64,000 nt of DNA from Kitasatospora terrestris (GTDB taxonomy: Bacteria; Actinomycetota; Actinomycetes; Streptomycetales; Streptomycetaceae): NCBI RefSeq assembly GCF_039542905.1, contig NZ_BAABIS010000001.1, positions 1,364,001 through 1,428,000 on the forward strand, written 5' to 3'. This document shows, piece after piece, positions 46,067 through 54,068 of the stretch (positions are counted from its first letter, which is position 1; each line of letters begins with the position of its first letter). The notes under the pieces were generated by a model. The model did not search any database. It was not told the DNA's origin and saw nothing but the letters and a program-made list of their open reading frames with translations. A program made the translations under genes and the position numbers.

Positions 46067-47299
46067 ATGCGCCGCCCCGCCCGTGCCTCGCTCCGCTGGA
46101 AGATCGCCGCCCTGGCCGCCGCCACCGCCTGCCTGGTCGCGGCGGCGGTCGGCGTGCTCGTCCACCTGTGGACCGCGCACGACATCCGCAGCCGCGCCGA
46201 AGCGCGCGCCTTCAACACCGTCTACTCCGCCATGGACGTCTACCGCCGCACCGGCACCCTCGCCGACGGCGCCGAACTCGACCCGCCCGACCTGCCCGCC
46301 GCGCTCCGCGACCCCGCCGACGGCAACCGGCACACCGCGTACGACAGTCGGGTGGAGGGCAACGCCGGCCCCACCGTCTGGGCCGCCCAGCGCACCGGCG
46401 GACCGGGCAGCCCCGTCCTCGCCGTCCAGGTCAACCTCGGCCCGGAACTCTCCGACCTGCCCCGCCTCGACCTCGCCATGGCGGTGGCCTCCCTGCTCGC
46501 GCTCGCCGTTGCCGTCCCGCTCGCCGCGTACGGCGCCGGACTCCTCGCCCGCCGCCTGCGGCACGTCTCGGAGACCGCCCTCCTCATCTCGGCCGGCGAC
46601 CTCGACGCCCGCACCGGCCAGGTCGGCGGCCGCGACGAGGTCACCGACATCGCCGCCACCGTCGACAAGATGGCCGACAGCCTCTCCCACCGCCTGCGCA
46701 CCGAACGCCGGTTCACCGCCGACGTGGCCCACGAACTGCGCACCCCCGTCGGCGGCCTGCTCGTCGCCGCCGACCTGCTGCCACCCGGCGAGACCGAGGA
46801 CCTGCTGCGCGCCCGCGTCCGCGACCTGCGCGCCCTGGTCGAGGACCTGCTGGAGATCTCCCGCCTCGACGCCGGCTCCGAGCAGCCGGTCCGCGCCCGC
46901 GTACCGCTCGGCGCCGTCGTCGCCGAGGCGCTCGCCCGCACCGGCCTGGACACCGAACTCGACACCGCCGCGACCTCCGACACCGTGGAGACCGACCCGC
47001 GCCGACTCGAACGGATCGTCACCAACCTCGTCCTCAACGCCCACCGGCACGGCGCCGCGCCCGTCCGCGTCACCGTCACGGACCGCACCGTCGAGGTCCG
47101 CGACCACGGCCCCGGTTTCCCCGCCGACCTGCTGCGCGACGGCCCGCGCCGCTTCCACACCGGCACCCCCGCCCGCGGCACCGGCCACGGCCTCGGCCTC
47201 ACCATCGCCCTCGCCCAGGCCGACCTCCTCGGCGCCGACCTCCGCCTCACCAACGCCCCGACCGGCGGCGCCCTCGCCACCCTCCACCTCCCCGAATAG
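46067..47299 (+). CDS. sensor histidine kinase
   Basis: Membrane histidine kinase of 410 residues. Two transmembrane helices (about 12-32 and 135-160) flank a short extracytoplasmic sensor of about 100 residues without recognised fold. A HAMP domain (about 165-215) and a dimerisation domain with H222 in ADVAHELRTP follow. The ATPase region shows the N-box in RIVTNLVLNAHRHG, the G1 box DHGPGF and the G2 box GTGHGLGLTIA. It is paired with the response regulator just upstream. The signal is not evident from the sequence. Confidence 0.92.
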   Translation: MRRPARASLRWKIAALAAATACLVAAAVGVLVHLWTAHDIRSRAEARAFNTVYSAMDVYRRTGTLADGAELDPPDLPAALRDPADGNRHTAYDSRVEGNAGPTVWAAQRTGGPGSPVLAVQVNLGPELSDLPRLDLAMAVASLLALAVAVPLAAYGAGLLARRLRHVSETALLISAGDLDARTGQVGGRDEVTDIAATVDKMADSLSHRLRTERRFTADVAHELRTPVGGLLVAADLLPPGETEDLLRARVRDLRALVEDLLEISRLDAGSEQPVRARVPLGAVVAEALARTGLDTELDTAATSDTVETDPRRLERIVTNLVLNAHRHGAAPVRVTVTDRTVEVRDHGPGFPADLLRDGPRRFHTGTPARGTGHGLGLTIALAQADLLGADLRLTNAPTGGALATLHLPE

Positions 47300-47331
47300 C
47301 CTCGCCACCGTCGTGCAGGTGGACGCGACCA

Positions 47332-48309
47332 CTACCGCGGCATCGCCCAGCCGGTCAGGAGGGACATCACCTCGGCGAACGGCGGGGCGGCGCCGGGGGT
47401 GAAGCGCATGATCTCGCCTCGGAAGGACCTCGTCTCCAGCCAGCTCTGCGGTGACGCCTGCGACAGCGCGTCGATGAGCCGCTCGAGGTCGACCGGGCCG
47501 AACACCTTGAACGTCGGTGTCCGCCGGTAGAACGACGGCTGGACGTCGAAGCGGAGGTCCACCACGGGGTGCGGCTCGCGAGCCCAGTCGCTGTAGGGCA
47601 GCGCACCGTGCCCGTGGATGCGGGCGTCGACCAGCACCTCCCGGTCCTGGTCCCCGATCTCGCAGTCGAAGATCGGAAAGGCCGTCGCCACCCGGGCAGC
47701 CACCGCCGGGTAGGCCGCGTAGGCCCGCCCCAGCGCCGGCGAGCAGAACAGCGCATGGCCGAACGGCCCGACCGGGTCGGGGAGGCGCACCTTGTGGTGG
47801 GAACTGCCGTCGAAGGCCAGGTCACGCCGGGAGTCCAGGAATGCGAGGAAGGGAACCACCGTCTCGGCCCGGTGGGTGCTCGCTCGCACGGCGAAGCGGA
47901 CCGCGCTGCGCCCGTTCTCCCGCAGCAGGCAGTACTCGTGGAAGCCCAGCGGGTGGTCGGGCGCATGCGTACGGCGGTAGACCTGCTCGAAGCCGTCGAC
48001 CGGCAGGTACTCGGGAGCGGGCGCGTGGGGGCCGGCAGCCCTGGTGAGGACATCCAGGACCGGCGTGTCGGCATCGGCCTCCGCCGGGTCGCGAGGAGGG
48101 GCGACTTCGAGGAAGCCCTTGCGGAGACGTTCGTCGATCTTGCGGGCTGCGTGCCGCCGCGCCTGCTCCTCGTCGTCGAGGATCGACGTGCTCCCCTTGA
48201 CCGGTCTCCGGTCGGATCCCCACCGGAGGAAGCAGCGGATCCCCTCCTGACGGATCTCCCAGTATTCGAGCGCAGCCTCGTGCCGCTCGAACCGGCGCCA
48301 TCCGATCAT
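47332..48309 (-). CDS. WGR-domain protein of unknown function
   Basis: A 325-residue protein with an N-terminal WGR-like domain (about 5-70: YWEIRQEGIRCFLRWGSDRRPVKGST...RKIDERLRKGFLEV), the nucleic-acid-binding domain known from PARPs and from bacterial stand-alone proteins. The remaining 250 residues carry no domain that I recognise; they contain YLPVDGFEQVYRR and a conserved-looking region HGHGALPYSDWAREPHPVVDLRFDV. The start at 48309 has GGGAG close upstream; the frame is open to 48516 but that part is not protein-like. It is convergent with the kinase gene and divergent from the ABC transporter. DNA- or RNA-associated function is only suggested by the domain. Confidence 0.8.
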   Translation of the reverse strand: MIGWRRFERHEAALEYWEIRQEGIRCFLRWGSDRRPVKGSTSILDDEEQARRHAARKIDERLRKGFLEVAPPRDPAEADADTPVLDVLTRAAGPHAPAPEYLPVDGFEQVYRRTHAPDHPLGFHEYCLLRENGRSAVRFAVRASTHRAETVVPFLAFLDSRRDLAFDGSSHHKVRLPDPVGPFGHALFCSPALGRAYAAYPAVAARVATAFPIFDCEIGDQDREVLVDARIHGHGALPYSDWAREPHPVVDLRFDVQPSFYRRTPTFKVFGPVDLERLIDALSQASPQSWLETRSFRGEIMRFTPGAAPPFAEVMSLLTGWAMPR

Positions 48310-48566
48310 CGGGTCTCCCGTACGACCTGGCAGCCCGTTCGCCCGGACCGCCTCCGGCGCGACCCTACCGCGCGGTCCCGGCAGGCTCCGCCGGTCCACC
48401 GGTCCGGCCCGAACGGCTGCCCGGACGGTTGTCCCACCGGGTGCGGGACGGCCGCCGCGCGACTGATGTGCGGCTGAGCCCCGGCCGATACACAGCGGCG
48501 CGGGGTTCCGATACACGCCCCCGACACCCTTCGAGTGGTATCCGCACCTGTCGAAGAGGAGTCTCC

Positions 48567-49325
48567 GTGACCACCGCCGTCCCCCTCCCGCTGCCCGCCG
48601 CCTCGCCCTTCGCGGTCACCGTCACCGACCTGACCAAGGTCCACGGCAGCGGCGACGCCCAGGTGACCGCTCTCGACCGGGTGAGTGTCGGGTTCCGGGA
48701 GGGCGAGTTCACCGCGATCATGGGCCCGTCGGGGTGCGGGAAGTCCACGCTGCTGCACTGCGCCGCCGGGCTGGACACGCCGTCCTCCGGGTCGGTCCGG
48801 ATCGGCACCACCGAACTCGGCTCGCTGTCCGACCGCCGGCTCACCCGGCTGCGCCGCGAACGGATCGGCTTCGTCTTCCAGGCGTTCAACCTCCTCCCGA
48901 CGCTCAGCGCGCTGGAGAACATCACGCTTCCGCTGTCCCTGGCCGGCCGCCGTCCGGATCCGCAGTGGCTGGAGCGGGTGGTGGCCGTCGTCGGGCTCGG
49001 CGATCGCCTCGGCCACCGGCCGGCGCAGCTGTCCGGCGGCCAGCAGCAGCGCGTCGCGGTGGCCCGGGCGCTGGTTTCGCAGCCCGCGGTGGTCTTCGCC
49101 GACGAGCCGACCGGCAATCTCGACTCGCGCTCGGGCGCCGAGGTCCTCGGCTTCCTCCGGGGCTCGGTCCGCGAGTTGGGCCGCACGGTGGTGATGGTGA
49201 CCCACGACCCGATCGCCGCCGGCTACGCGGATCGCGTGGTGCTGCTCTCCGACGGCCGCGTCGTCGACGAGCTCGCCGCTCCCACCCCGGACCGGGTACT
49301 GGACGCGATGCGCACCATCGGCTGA
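48567..49325 (+). CDS. ABC transporter ATP-binding protein (MacB/LolD type)
   Basis: ATPase of 252 residues. Walker A GPSGCGKST (about 53-61), Q-loop in FVFQAFNLLPTLSALENI, signature LSGGQQQRVAVARAL (about 155), Walker B VVFADEPTGNLD (about 174) and the switch histidine in VMVTHDP are intact. The sequence belongs to the MacB/LolD/FtsE-type group that pairs with FtsX-like permeases. The GTG at 48567 has AGAGGAG six bases upstream. The permease gene follows after 173 bp. The promoter region carries two CGATACAC copies 23 bp apart (48486 and 48509), a possible regulator site. Confidence 0.92.
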   Translation: MTTAVPLPLPAASPFAVTVTDLTKVHGSGDAQVTALDRVSVGFREGEFTAIMGPSGCGKSTLLHCAAGLDTPSSGSVRIGTTELGSLSDRRLTRLRRERIGFVFQAFNLLPTLSALENITLPLSLAGRRPDPQWLERVVAVVGLGDRLGHRPAQLSGGQQQRVAVARALVSQPAVVFADEPTGNLDSRSGAEVLGFLRGSVRELGRTVVMVTHDPIAAGYADRVVLLSDGRVVDELAAPTPDRVLDAMRTIG

Positions 49326-49498
49326 CGTCCCGTCCGACCCGGCCCTTCACGACCGGCTCACTCCCCGTTCGCCACCCACCGCCTACGGCCGGTTCACGCC
49401 GACTGCCCACCCGACGGTCCCACGGCGCACGCGTCCGGCAACGCCGTCTGCCTGCGTCACCCGCCCGCGCGACCGCCCTCACCTCCCGAAAGCCGCCC

Positions 49499-52000
49499 AT
49501 GCTCCGCACTGTCGCCCTGCGCAACGTCCTCGCTCACAGGTCCCGTCTGCTGATGACCGTCCTCGCCGTCTGCCTGGGCGTCGCGTTCGTCTCCGGCACG
49601 CTGGTGTTCGCCGAGTCCGCTGCCGCCGCCCACCGCGCCGCCGCCACCCGGGACTTCGCCGGCATCGCGGTCACTGTCAACGCGACCGGCCCGGACAGCG
49701 TCCTCGACGACGCGCTCGCGCACCGCCTCGCGACCGTCCCGGGTGTCGCCTCCGTCCGCCCCGCCGTCGACGGCACCGCCGTCCTCGCCAAGGCCGACGG
49801 CTCACCGCTCCGCGTCCGTGCCGGCGCGAACCTCGCCGCCGCCTACCCGCCCGACGCCGGACGCCCCGCCGAGGGCCGTGCCCCCGCCGGCGCCGACGAG
49901 ATCGCCGTCGACCGGGGCACCGCCGACGCCGGCGGCTTCCGCCTCGGCGACACGGTCTCCCTCGCCACGGACGGCCCGGTCCTGCACAAGCACCTGGTCG
50001 GCATCGTCACCACCCGGGACAGCCGGGTCACCGCCGGCGGCACCCTCGTCCTGTTCGACCGGGCGACCGCCCAGCGGCTGTTCTCCGCGCCCGGCCGCTA
50101 CACCTCGATCGACCTGTCGGCCACCCCCGGCACCTCCGAGACCGAACTCGCCCAGCGGATCGGCTCCCTCCTCCCGCCCGACCGCGCCGAGGTCACCACC
50201 GCCGCCGCCCGAGCCGCCCAGCAGGCGGTGTACGTCGACACCCTGACGCGCGGGTACCGGAAGATGCCGCTGGTGTTCGCCGGGGTCGCACTGTTCATCG
50301 GCTCGTTCCTGGTCGTCAACACCTTCAGCATGCTGGTCACCCGGCGCGCCCGGGAGACCGCCCTGCTCCGCGCGATCGGCGCGACCCGCGGCCAGGTGGT
50401 CCGCTCGGTCCTCGCCGAGGCATCGCTGACCGGGCTGCTCGCCTCGGCCGCCGGGTACCTGCTGGGTCTCGGCATCGCCGCCGTCCTGCCCGACCTGCTC
50501 GCCACCGGCGGCGCCCCGCTGCCGCACAGCCCGCTCGTCCTCGGACCGCGCCCGGTCGCGGCCGCCCTGGCCGTGGGTGTGGGCGTCACCGTCCTGGCCG
50601 CGTGGCTGCCCGCCCGCCGAGCCGCCCGCGTCGCACCGGTCGAGGCCCTGCGGACGGACCATCAGCCGCCCGCCACCGGCCACCGGCTGCGCGCCCTCGC
50701 GGGTGCCGTGCTGCTCGTCCTCTCCGCCTGCCTGCTCGTTCCGCTCGGCCACGCCGAGGACGCGTCCGAGGCGAACCTGCGCACCGCCCTGCTCGGCTGC
50801 GGGCTGCTCGTCACCGCGCTGATCGCCCTGGCTCCGCTGCTCGCCGTCCCGGTGATCCGCCTGATCGGACGGCTCACCGACCGCCTCGGCATCGCCGGTC
50901 GCCTCGCCGCGCAGAACGCGCTGCGCGACCCGCGGCGCACCGCCGCCACGGCCGCCACGTTGCTGATCAGCACGGCCCTGGTCAGCGGCCTCGCCGTCGT
51001 CGGCCACTCCACCGGCCGGGCCCTGGACCGGCAGGCCGCCGCGGGCCTCGGCGCGGACCACGTGGTCAGCACCGGCAGCCGCACCACCGGCATCGACTCC
51101 GACACCGTCCGCCGCGTCGCCGGCACCCCCGGCGTCCGGACGGCCGCCGCCGTCGCCGACTCCACCCTCGTCATCGGCGGCCACGTCCGCACCGTCTCCG
51201 GCGTCGAACCGAACGGCCTGTCGGACGTCATGACGCTCGATGTCACCAGCGGCTCCACCGCCGACCTCGGGCCGGGCCGGATCGCCGTCTCCACCACCGT
51301 CGCCCGGGAGAGCGGCCTCACCACCGGCAGCCGGGTCACCGCCGCCCTCGGGCAGAACCGGCAGCCCACCGCGTACACCGTCGTCGCCGTCTACCGGGAC
51401 AACCCCACCGCCCAGGACGCCCTCGCCGCCCGCGCCGACGTCCAGCGCGACGCCTACCTGCCCGGCTCCGTCCAGCGGATCCTGCTCCGCACCGACGGCA
51501 CCACCGACCGGCAGTTGCGCACCGCCGTCGGCGACAACCCGCTGCTGAAGGTCCAGGGCCGCGGCGAGCTGGTCCGCGAAGCGGCCGGCACCCTCGGCGA
51601 CCTGCTCACCCTGATGTACGGGCTGCTCGTCCTCGGTGCGGTGATCTCCGCGCTCGGCCTCGCCAACACCCTCGCCGTCTCCGTCGCCGAACGCACCCGC
51701 GAGCTCGGCGTCCTGCGCGCCCTCGGCACGGACCGCGCCACCGTCCGCCGCACGGTACGTCTGGAGGCGGTCACCGTCGCCGTGTTCGGCACCCTGCTCG
51801 GCCTCGCCGCCGGGCTCGTCTCCGCCCGGTCGGTCGGCGCGCTCGCCAACGGCGCCGTCCCCGGCTACACCCTCGCCTTCCCCTGGGGCACCCTCCTGCT
51901 CGTCGCCCTCGCCGCCCCCGCGATCGGCGCCCTCGCCGCCACCCTCCCGGCCCACCGCGCCGCCACCCTCAGCCCCCTGGAGGCCACCACCGCTTCCTGA
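49499..52000 (+). CDS. FtsX/MacB-type ABC transporter permease
   Basis: Membrane protein of 833 residues with two FtsX repeats. The N-terminal helix (LLMTVLAVCLGVAFVSGTLVF) is followed by a large extracytoplasmic domain, a three-helix FtsX core (about 255-385: VVNTFSMLVTRRARETALLRAIGATRGQVVRSVL), a middle pair of helices, a second extracytoplasmic domain and a second FtsX core (about 700-833: GLANTLAVSVAERTRELGVLRALGTDRATVRR). This duplicated architecture is typical of actinobacterial exporters of peptides or lipids, or of mechanotransmission complexes. It works with the ATPase just upstream. The ribosome site is weak (GAAAG), so the gene may depend on the ATPase transcript. Confidence 0.9.
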   Translation: MLRTVALRNVLAHRSRLLMTVLAVCLGVAFVSGTLVFAESAAAAHRAAATRDFAGIAVTVNATGPDSVLDDALAHRLATVPGVASVRPAVDGTAVLAKADGSPLRVRAGANLAAAYPPDAGRPAEGRAPAGADEIAVDRGTADAGGFRLGDTVSLATDGPVLHKHLVGIVTTRDSRVTAGGTLVLFDRATAQRLFSAPGRYTSIDLSATPGTSETELAQRIGSLLPPDRAEVTTAAARAAQQAVYVDTLTRGYRKMPLVFAGVALFIGSFLVVNTFSMLVTRRARETALLRAIGATRGQVVRSVLAEASLTGLLASAAGYLLGLGIAAVLPDLLATGGAPLPHSPLVLGPRPVAAALAVGVGVTVLAAWLPARRAARVAPVEALRTDHQPPATGHRLRALAGAVLLVLSACLLVPLGHAEDASEANLRTALLGCGLLVTALIALAPLLAVPVIRLIGRLTDRLGIAGRLAAQNALRDPRRTAATAATLLISTALVSGLAVVGHSTGRALDRQAAAGLGADHVVSTGSRTTGIDSDTVRRVAGTPGVRTAAAVADSTLVIGGHVRTVSGVEPNGLSDVMTLDVTSGSTADLGPGRIAVSTTVARESGLTTGSRVTAALGQNRQPTAYTVVAVYRDNPTAQDALAARADVQRDAYLPGSVQRILLRTDGTTDRQLRTAVGDNPLLKVQGRGELVREAAGTLGDLLTLMYGLLVLGAVISALGLANTLAVSVAERTRELGVLRALGTDRATVRRTVRLEAVTVAVFGTLLGLAAGLVSARSVGALANGAVPGYTLAFPWGTLLLVALAAPAIGALAATLPAHRAATLSPLEATTAS

Positions 52001-52087
52001 TCCGCGGAACCCGTCCCACCCGGGGCCGGTGCTCGTTGACAACACGGCATCGGCCCCGACCGCGACCAGCACCGAGGAGACCCGCAG

Positions 52088-52581
52088 ATGACCACGGCCC
52101 ACCCCGGACCGAACTCGTCGAGGGCGTCGCCACCCCCGTCTCCCGGTCCTGGGCGCACGAGGCAGCCATCGCCTCCCTCCGACGGGGACTGGCCGCACGC
52201 CTGGCCGCCCTCGGCCTGGTCGCCGGCTCCGGCGACCTCGACCTCCCCGGCAGCGCCAACCGGTACGTCCCGGGCCTCGCGGTCGTCCCCGCCGGCCTCG
52301 CCGCGAGCACCGAGGGCGCGCTTCTCCCCCATCACACCTTGCTCGTCGTCGAGGTCACCTCCCCGTCGACCGCGGACAGCGACCGGGCCGTGAAGCGCCG
52401 CCGCTACGGCCAGTACGGCACCCCGCTCTACCTCCTGGTCGACCGGCAGAGCCGCACCTGAACGCTGTTCAGCGACCCCGGCCGCCTCGGCTACGCGACC
52501 GAGGACGGCCCCCGCCCCTTCGGTACGCCGGTCCGGTTGCCCGCTCCGTTCAACCTCGACCTCGACACCACCGGCCTCTGA
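52088..52581 (+). pseudogene. broken Uma2-family endonuclease gene
   Basis: A GAGGAG site and ATG at 52088 begin MTTAHPG, after which the Uma2-like protein continues only in another frame (RTELVEGVATPVSRSWAHEAA...YGQYGTPLYLLVDRQSRT). One missing base in the C-tract near 52106 explains the shift. A TGA at 52459-52461 then interrupts the sequence, which continues in the same frame with TLFSDPGRLGYATEDG...RLPAPFNLDLDTTGL to a natural-looking stop at 52579-52581. Uma2 proteins are PD-(D/E)XK-fold nucleases abundant in Streptomyces; the ELVEG and EVTSPSTADSDRAVKRRRYG segments match that family. With at least two lesions it should be inactive. It follows the ABC permease by 87 bp. Confidence 0.8.
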
Positions 52582-52660
52582 GCAGCTCGAACGCAGCGGT
52601 CGACTGAGAGACCACCGATCGGCAACCCTGCCCGCACGCACCCCGAGCCGGCGGCTCGCG

Positions 52661-53080
52661 TCACGCCTCCAGGACCAGTTGGAGCAGTTCGCGCAGCGAC
52701 TCGCGCTGCTGCACCGTGAGGGCCGCCAGCGGCTCTGCGGCGAAGGGCATGCGGGCGCGGAGGTCCGCGGCGACGGCGAGGCCGGCCGTGGTGGCGGCGA
52801 CGCGCTTGACGCGGCGGTCGGCCGGGTCGCTGCCGCGTTCGACGAGGCCGCGGGCCTGCAGCCGGTCGACGATCGCGGTGACGTTGGACGGTTCGGCGTG
52901 CAGCCGGTCGGCGATGCGGCGGGTCGGGACGGGGTCTTCGGCGGCGAGCAGCGCCTTGGCCTGGAGCGGGGTGAGGTCGTGGGTCGCGGCGGCGGCCTCG
53001 GACTCCTGGGCGTAGCGCCGGTTGATGGCGGCGAAGAGGCCGACGATCTCGGTGGTGAGCGCATCCGTGGGGCTGGACAT
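52661..53080 (-). CDS. MarR-family transcriptional regulator
   Basis: Winged-helix regulator of 139 residues. The DNA-binding part reads LTPLQAKALLAAEDPVPTRRIADRLHAEPSNVTAIVDRLQARGLVERGSDPADRRVKRVAATTAG, which is the complete MarR pattern including the wing DPADRR. ATG 53080 is preferred (AGGA about 8 bases upstream); ATG 53089 has its purines too close. It is divergent from the SDR gene at 53186, with a palindromic site between them, the classical layout of a MarR repressor controlling itself and an enzyme gene. The ligand is unknown. Confidence 0.9.
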   Translation of the reverse strand: MSSPTDALTTEIVGLFAAINRRYAQESEAAAATHDLTPLQAKALLAAEDPVPTRRIADRLHAEPSNVTAIVDRLQARGLVERGSDPADRRVKRVAATTAGLAVAADLRARMPFAAEPLAALTVQQRESLRELLQLVLEA

Positions 53081-53102
53081 GGGGCTCATCCTACCCAGGT
53101 GC

Positions 53103-53160
53103 TTGACACGCTGAAATATCTCGCCCCATAGTTATGAAAGACATTGGTTATGAACCATAA
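53103..53160 (+). promoter_or_regulatory. promoter and probable MarR operator of the SDR gene
   Basis: A perfect -35 TTGACA (53103-53108) is followed after 18 bases by CATAGT (53127-53132). Downstream lies the perfect inverted repeat TTATG-AAC-CATAA (53148-53160), with a related GTTATGAAA upstream of it. Position and form fit an operator for the divergent MarR protein. Confidence 0.65.
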
Positions 53161-53185
53161 GCATCTGCAGTCAGGAGTCACCGCC

Positions 53186-54007
53186 ATGAGCACCAAGACC
53201 GTCCTGGTCACCGGCACCTCCTCCGGCATCGGCCTGGCCACCGCCGTGGCCGCCGCGCGGAGCGGCTGGCACGTGGTCGCCACCATGCGCGACACCGGCA
53301 AGGCGGGCGCGCTGCTGGCGGCCGCGGAGGAGGCCGGGGTCACCGTCGACGTCCGGCCGCTCGACGTCACCGACCCGGCGTCGGTCGAGGCTTGCCTCGG
53401 CGGCCTCGACCGGCTGGACGCGCTGGTCAACAACGCCGGCGCGGGGCACGTCGGCACGCTGGAGCAGGAGGGTGTGGACGACGTCCGGGCCGTCATGGAG
53501 GTCAACTTCTTCGGCGTGCTGCACGTCACCAAGGCGGCGCTGCCGCTGCTGCGGGCGAGCGGCGGCCGGGTGGTGACGGTGACCAGCGTCGGCGGGGTGA
53601 TCGGCCAGCCGTTCAACGAGGCGTACTGCGCGGCCAAGTTCGCAGTCGAGGGCTTCATGGAGTCGCTCGCACCGGTCGCGGCGACCGTCGGCGTCTCAGT
53701 CAGCGTGGTGGAGCCGGGCGCGGTGGCCAGCGAGTTCGTCGAGAACGTGGGTCTCGCGGACAACGCGCTGGAACTCGCCGGGCCGTACGCCCCCGCTCTG
53801 TCGGCCTACCTGGAGCGGACCCGCGGCGCGTTCGCCAACGCGCAGGCCTCCCAGGAGGTGGCGGCCGAGCTGGTCGAGCTGCTGGCGGCCGAGCGGCCGG
53901 CCTTCCGGGTGCTCACCTCCGAGGCGGCGCGCGCCTTCGCCGGGGTGAAGCTGAAGGACCTGGACGGTTCGGCCGTGCAGGCGATGACCGGCGGCTGGGT
54001 CGCCTGA
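53186..54007 (+). CDS. short-chain dehydrogenase/reductase under MarR control
   Basis: Classical SDR of 273 residues. The cofactor motif is TGTSSGIGLATAVA (residues 9-22), NNAGAGHVG follows near 90, the catalytic serine lies in VTVTSVGG and the active pair in AYCAAKFAVEGF. The C-terminal extension beyond residue 190 (ENVGLADNALELAGPY...) is typical of the subgroup with retinol-dehydrogenase-like annotations acting on lipophilic or aromatic carbonyls. AGGAG precedes the ATG at 53186. Its only regulatory partner is the divergent MarR gene, so induction by the MarR ligand is likely. The substrate is unknown. Confidence 0.88.
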   Translation: MSTKTVLVTGTSSGIGLATAVAAARSGWHVVATMRDTGKAGALLAAAEEAGVTVDVRPLDVTDPASVEACLGGLDRLDALVNNAGAGHVGTLEQEGVDDVRAVMEVNFFGVLHVTKAALPLLRASGGRVVTVTSVGGVIGQPFNEAYCAAKFAVEGFMESLAPVAATVGVSVSVVEPGAVASEFVENVGLADNALELAGPYAPALSAYLERTRGAFANAQASQEVAAELVELLAAERPAFRVLTSEAARAFAGVKLKDLDGSAVQAMTGGWVA

Positions 54008-54017
54008 GAACGCGAAA

Positions 54018-54051
54018 CCGCCCCGGGGTCCGTACGTGGTCCCCGGGGCGG
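54018..54051. terminator. bidirectional hairpin between SDR and permease genes
   Basis: CCGCCCCGGGG (54018-54028) pairs with CCCCGGGGCGG (54041-54051) across 12 bases, between two converging stop codons. Confidence 0.75.
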
Positions 54052-54068
54052 CATGCGCACGAGGCCCG

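Noticed and set aside
45372..52000. A single regulon of two-component system and ABC exporter as in bacitracin-type resistance modules
   Set aside because: The order is suggestive, but the WGR gene on the opposite strand separates them and no shared operator was found, so it is not claimed.
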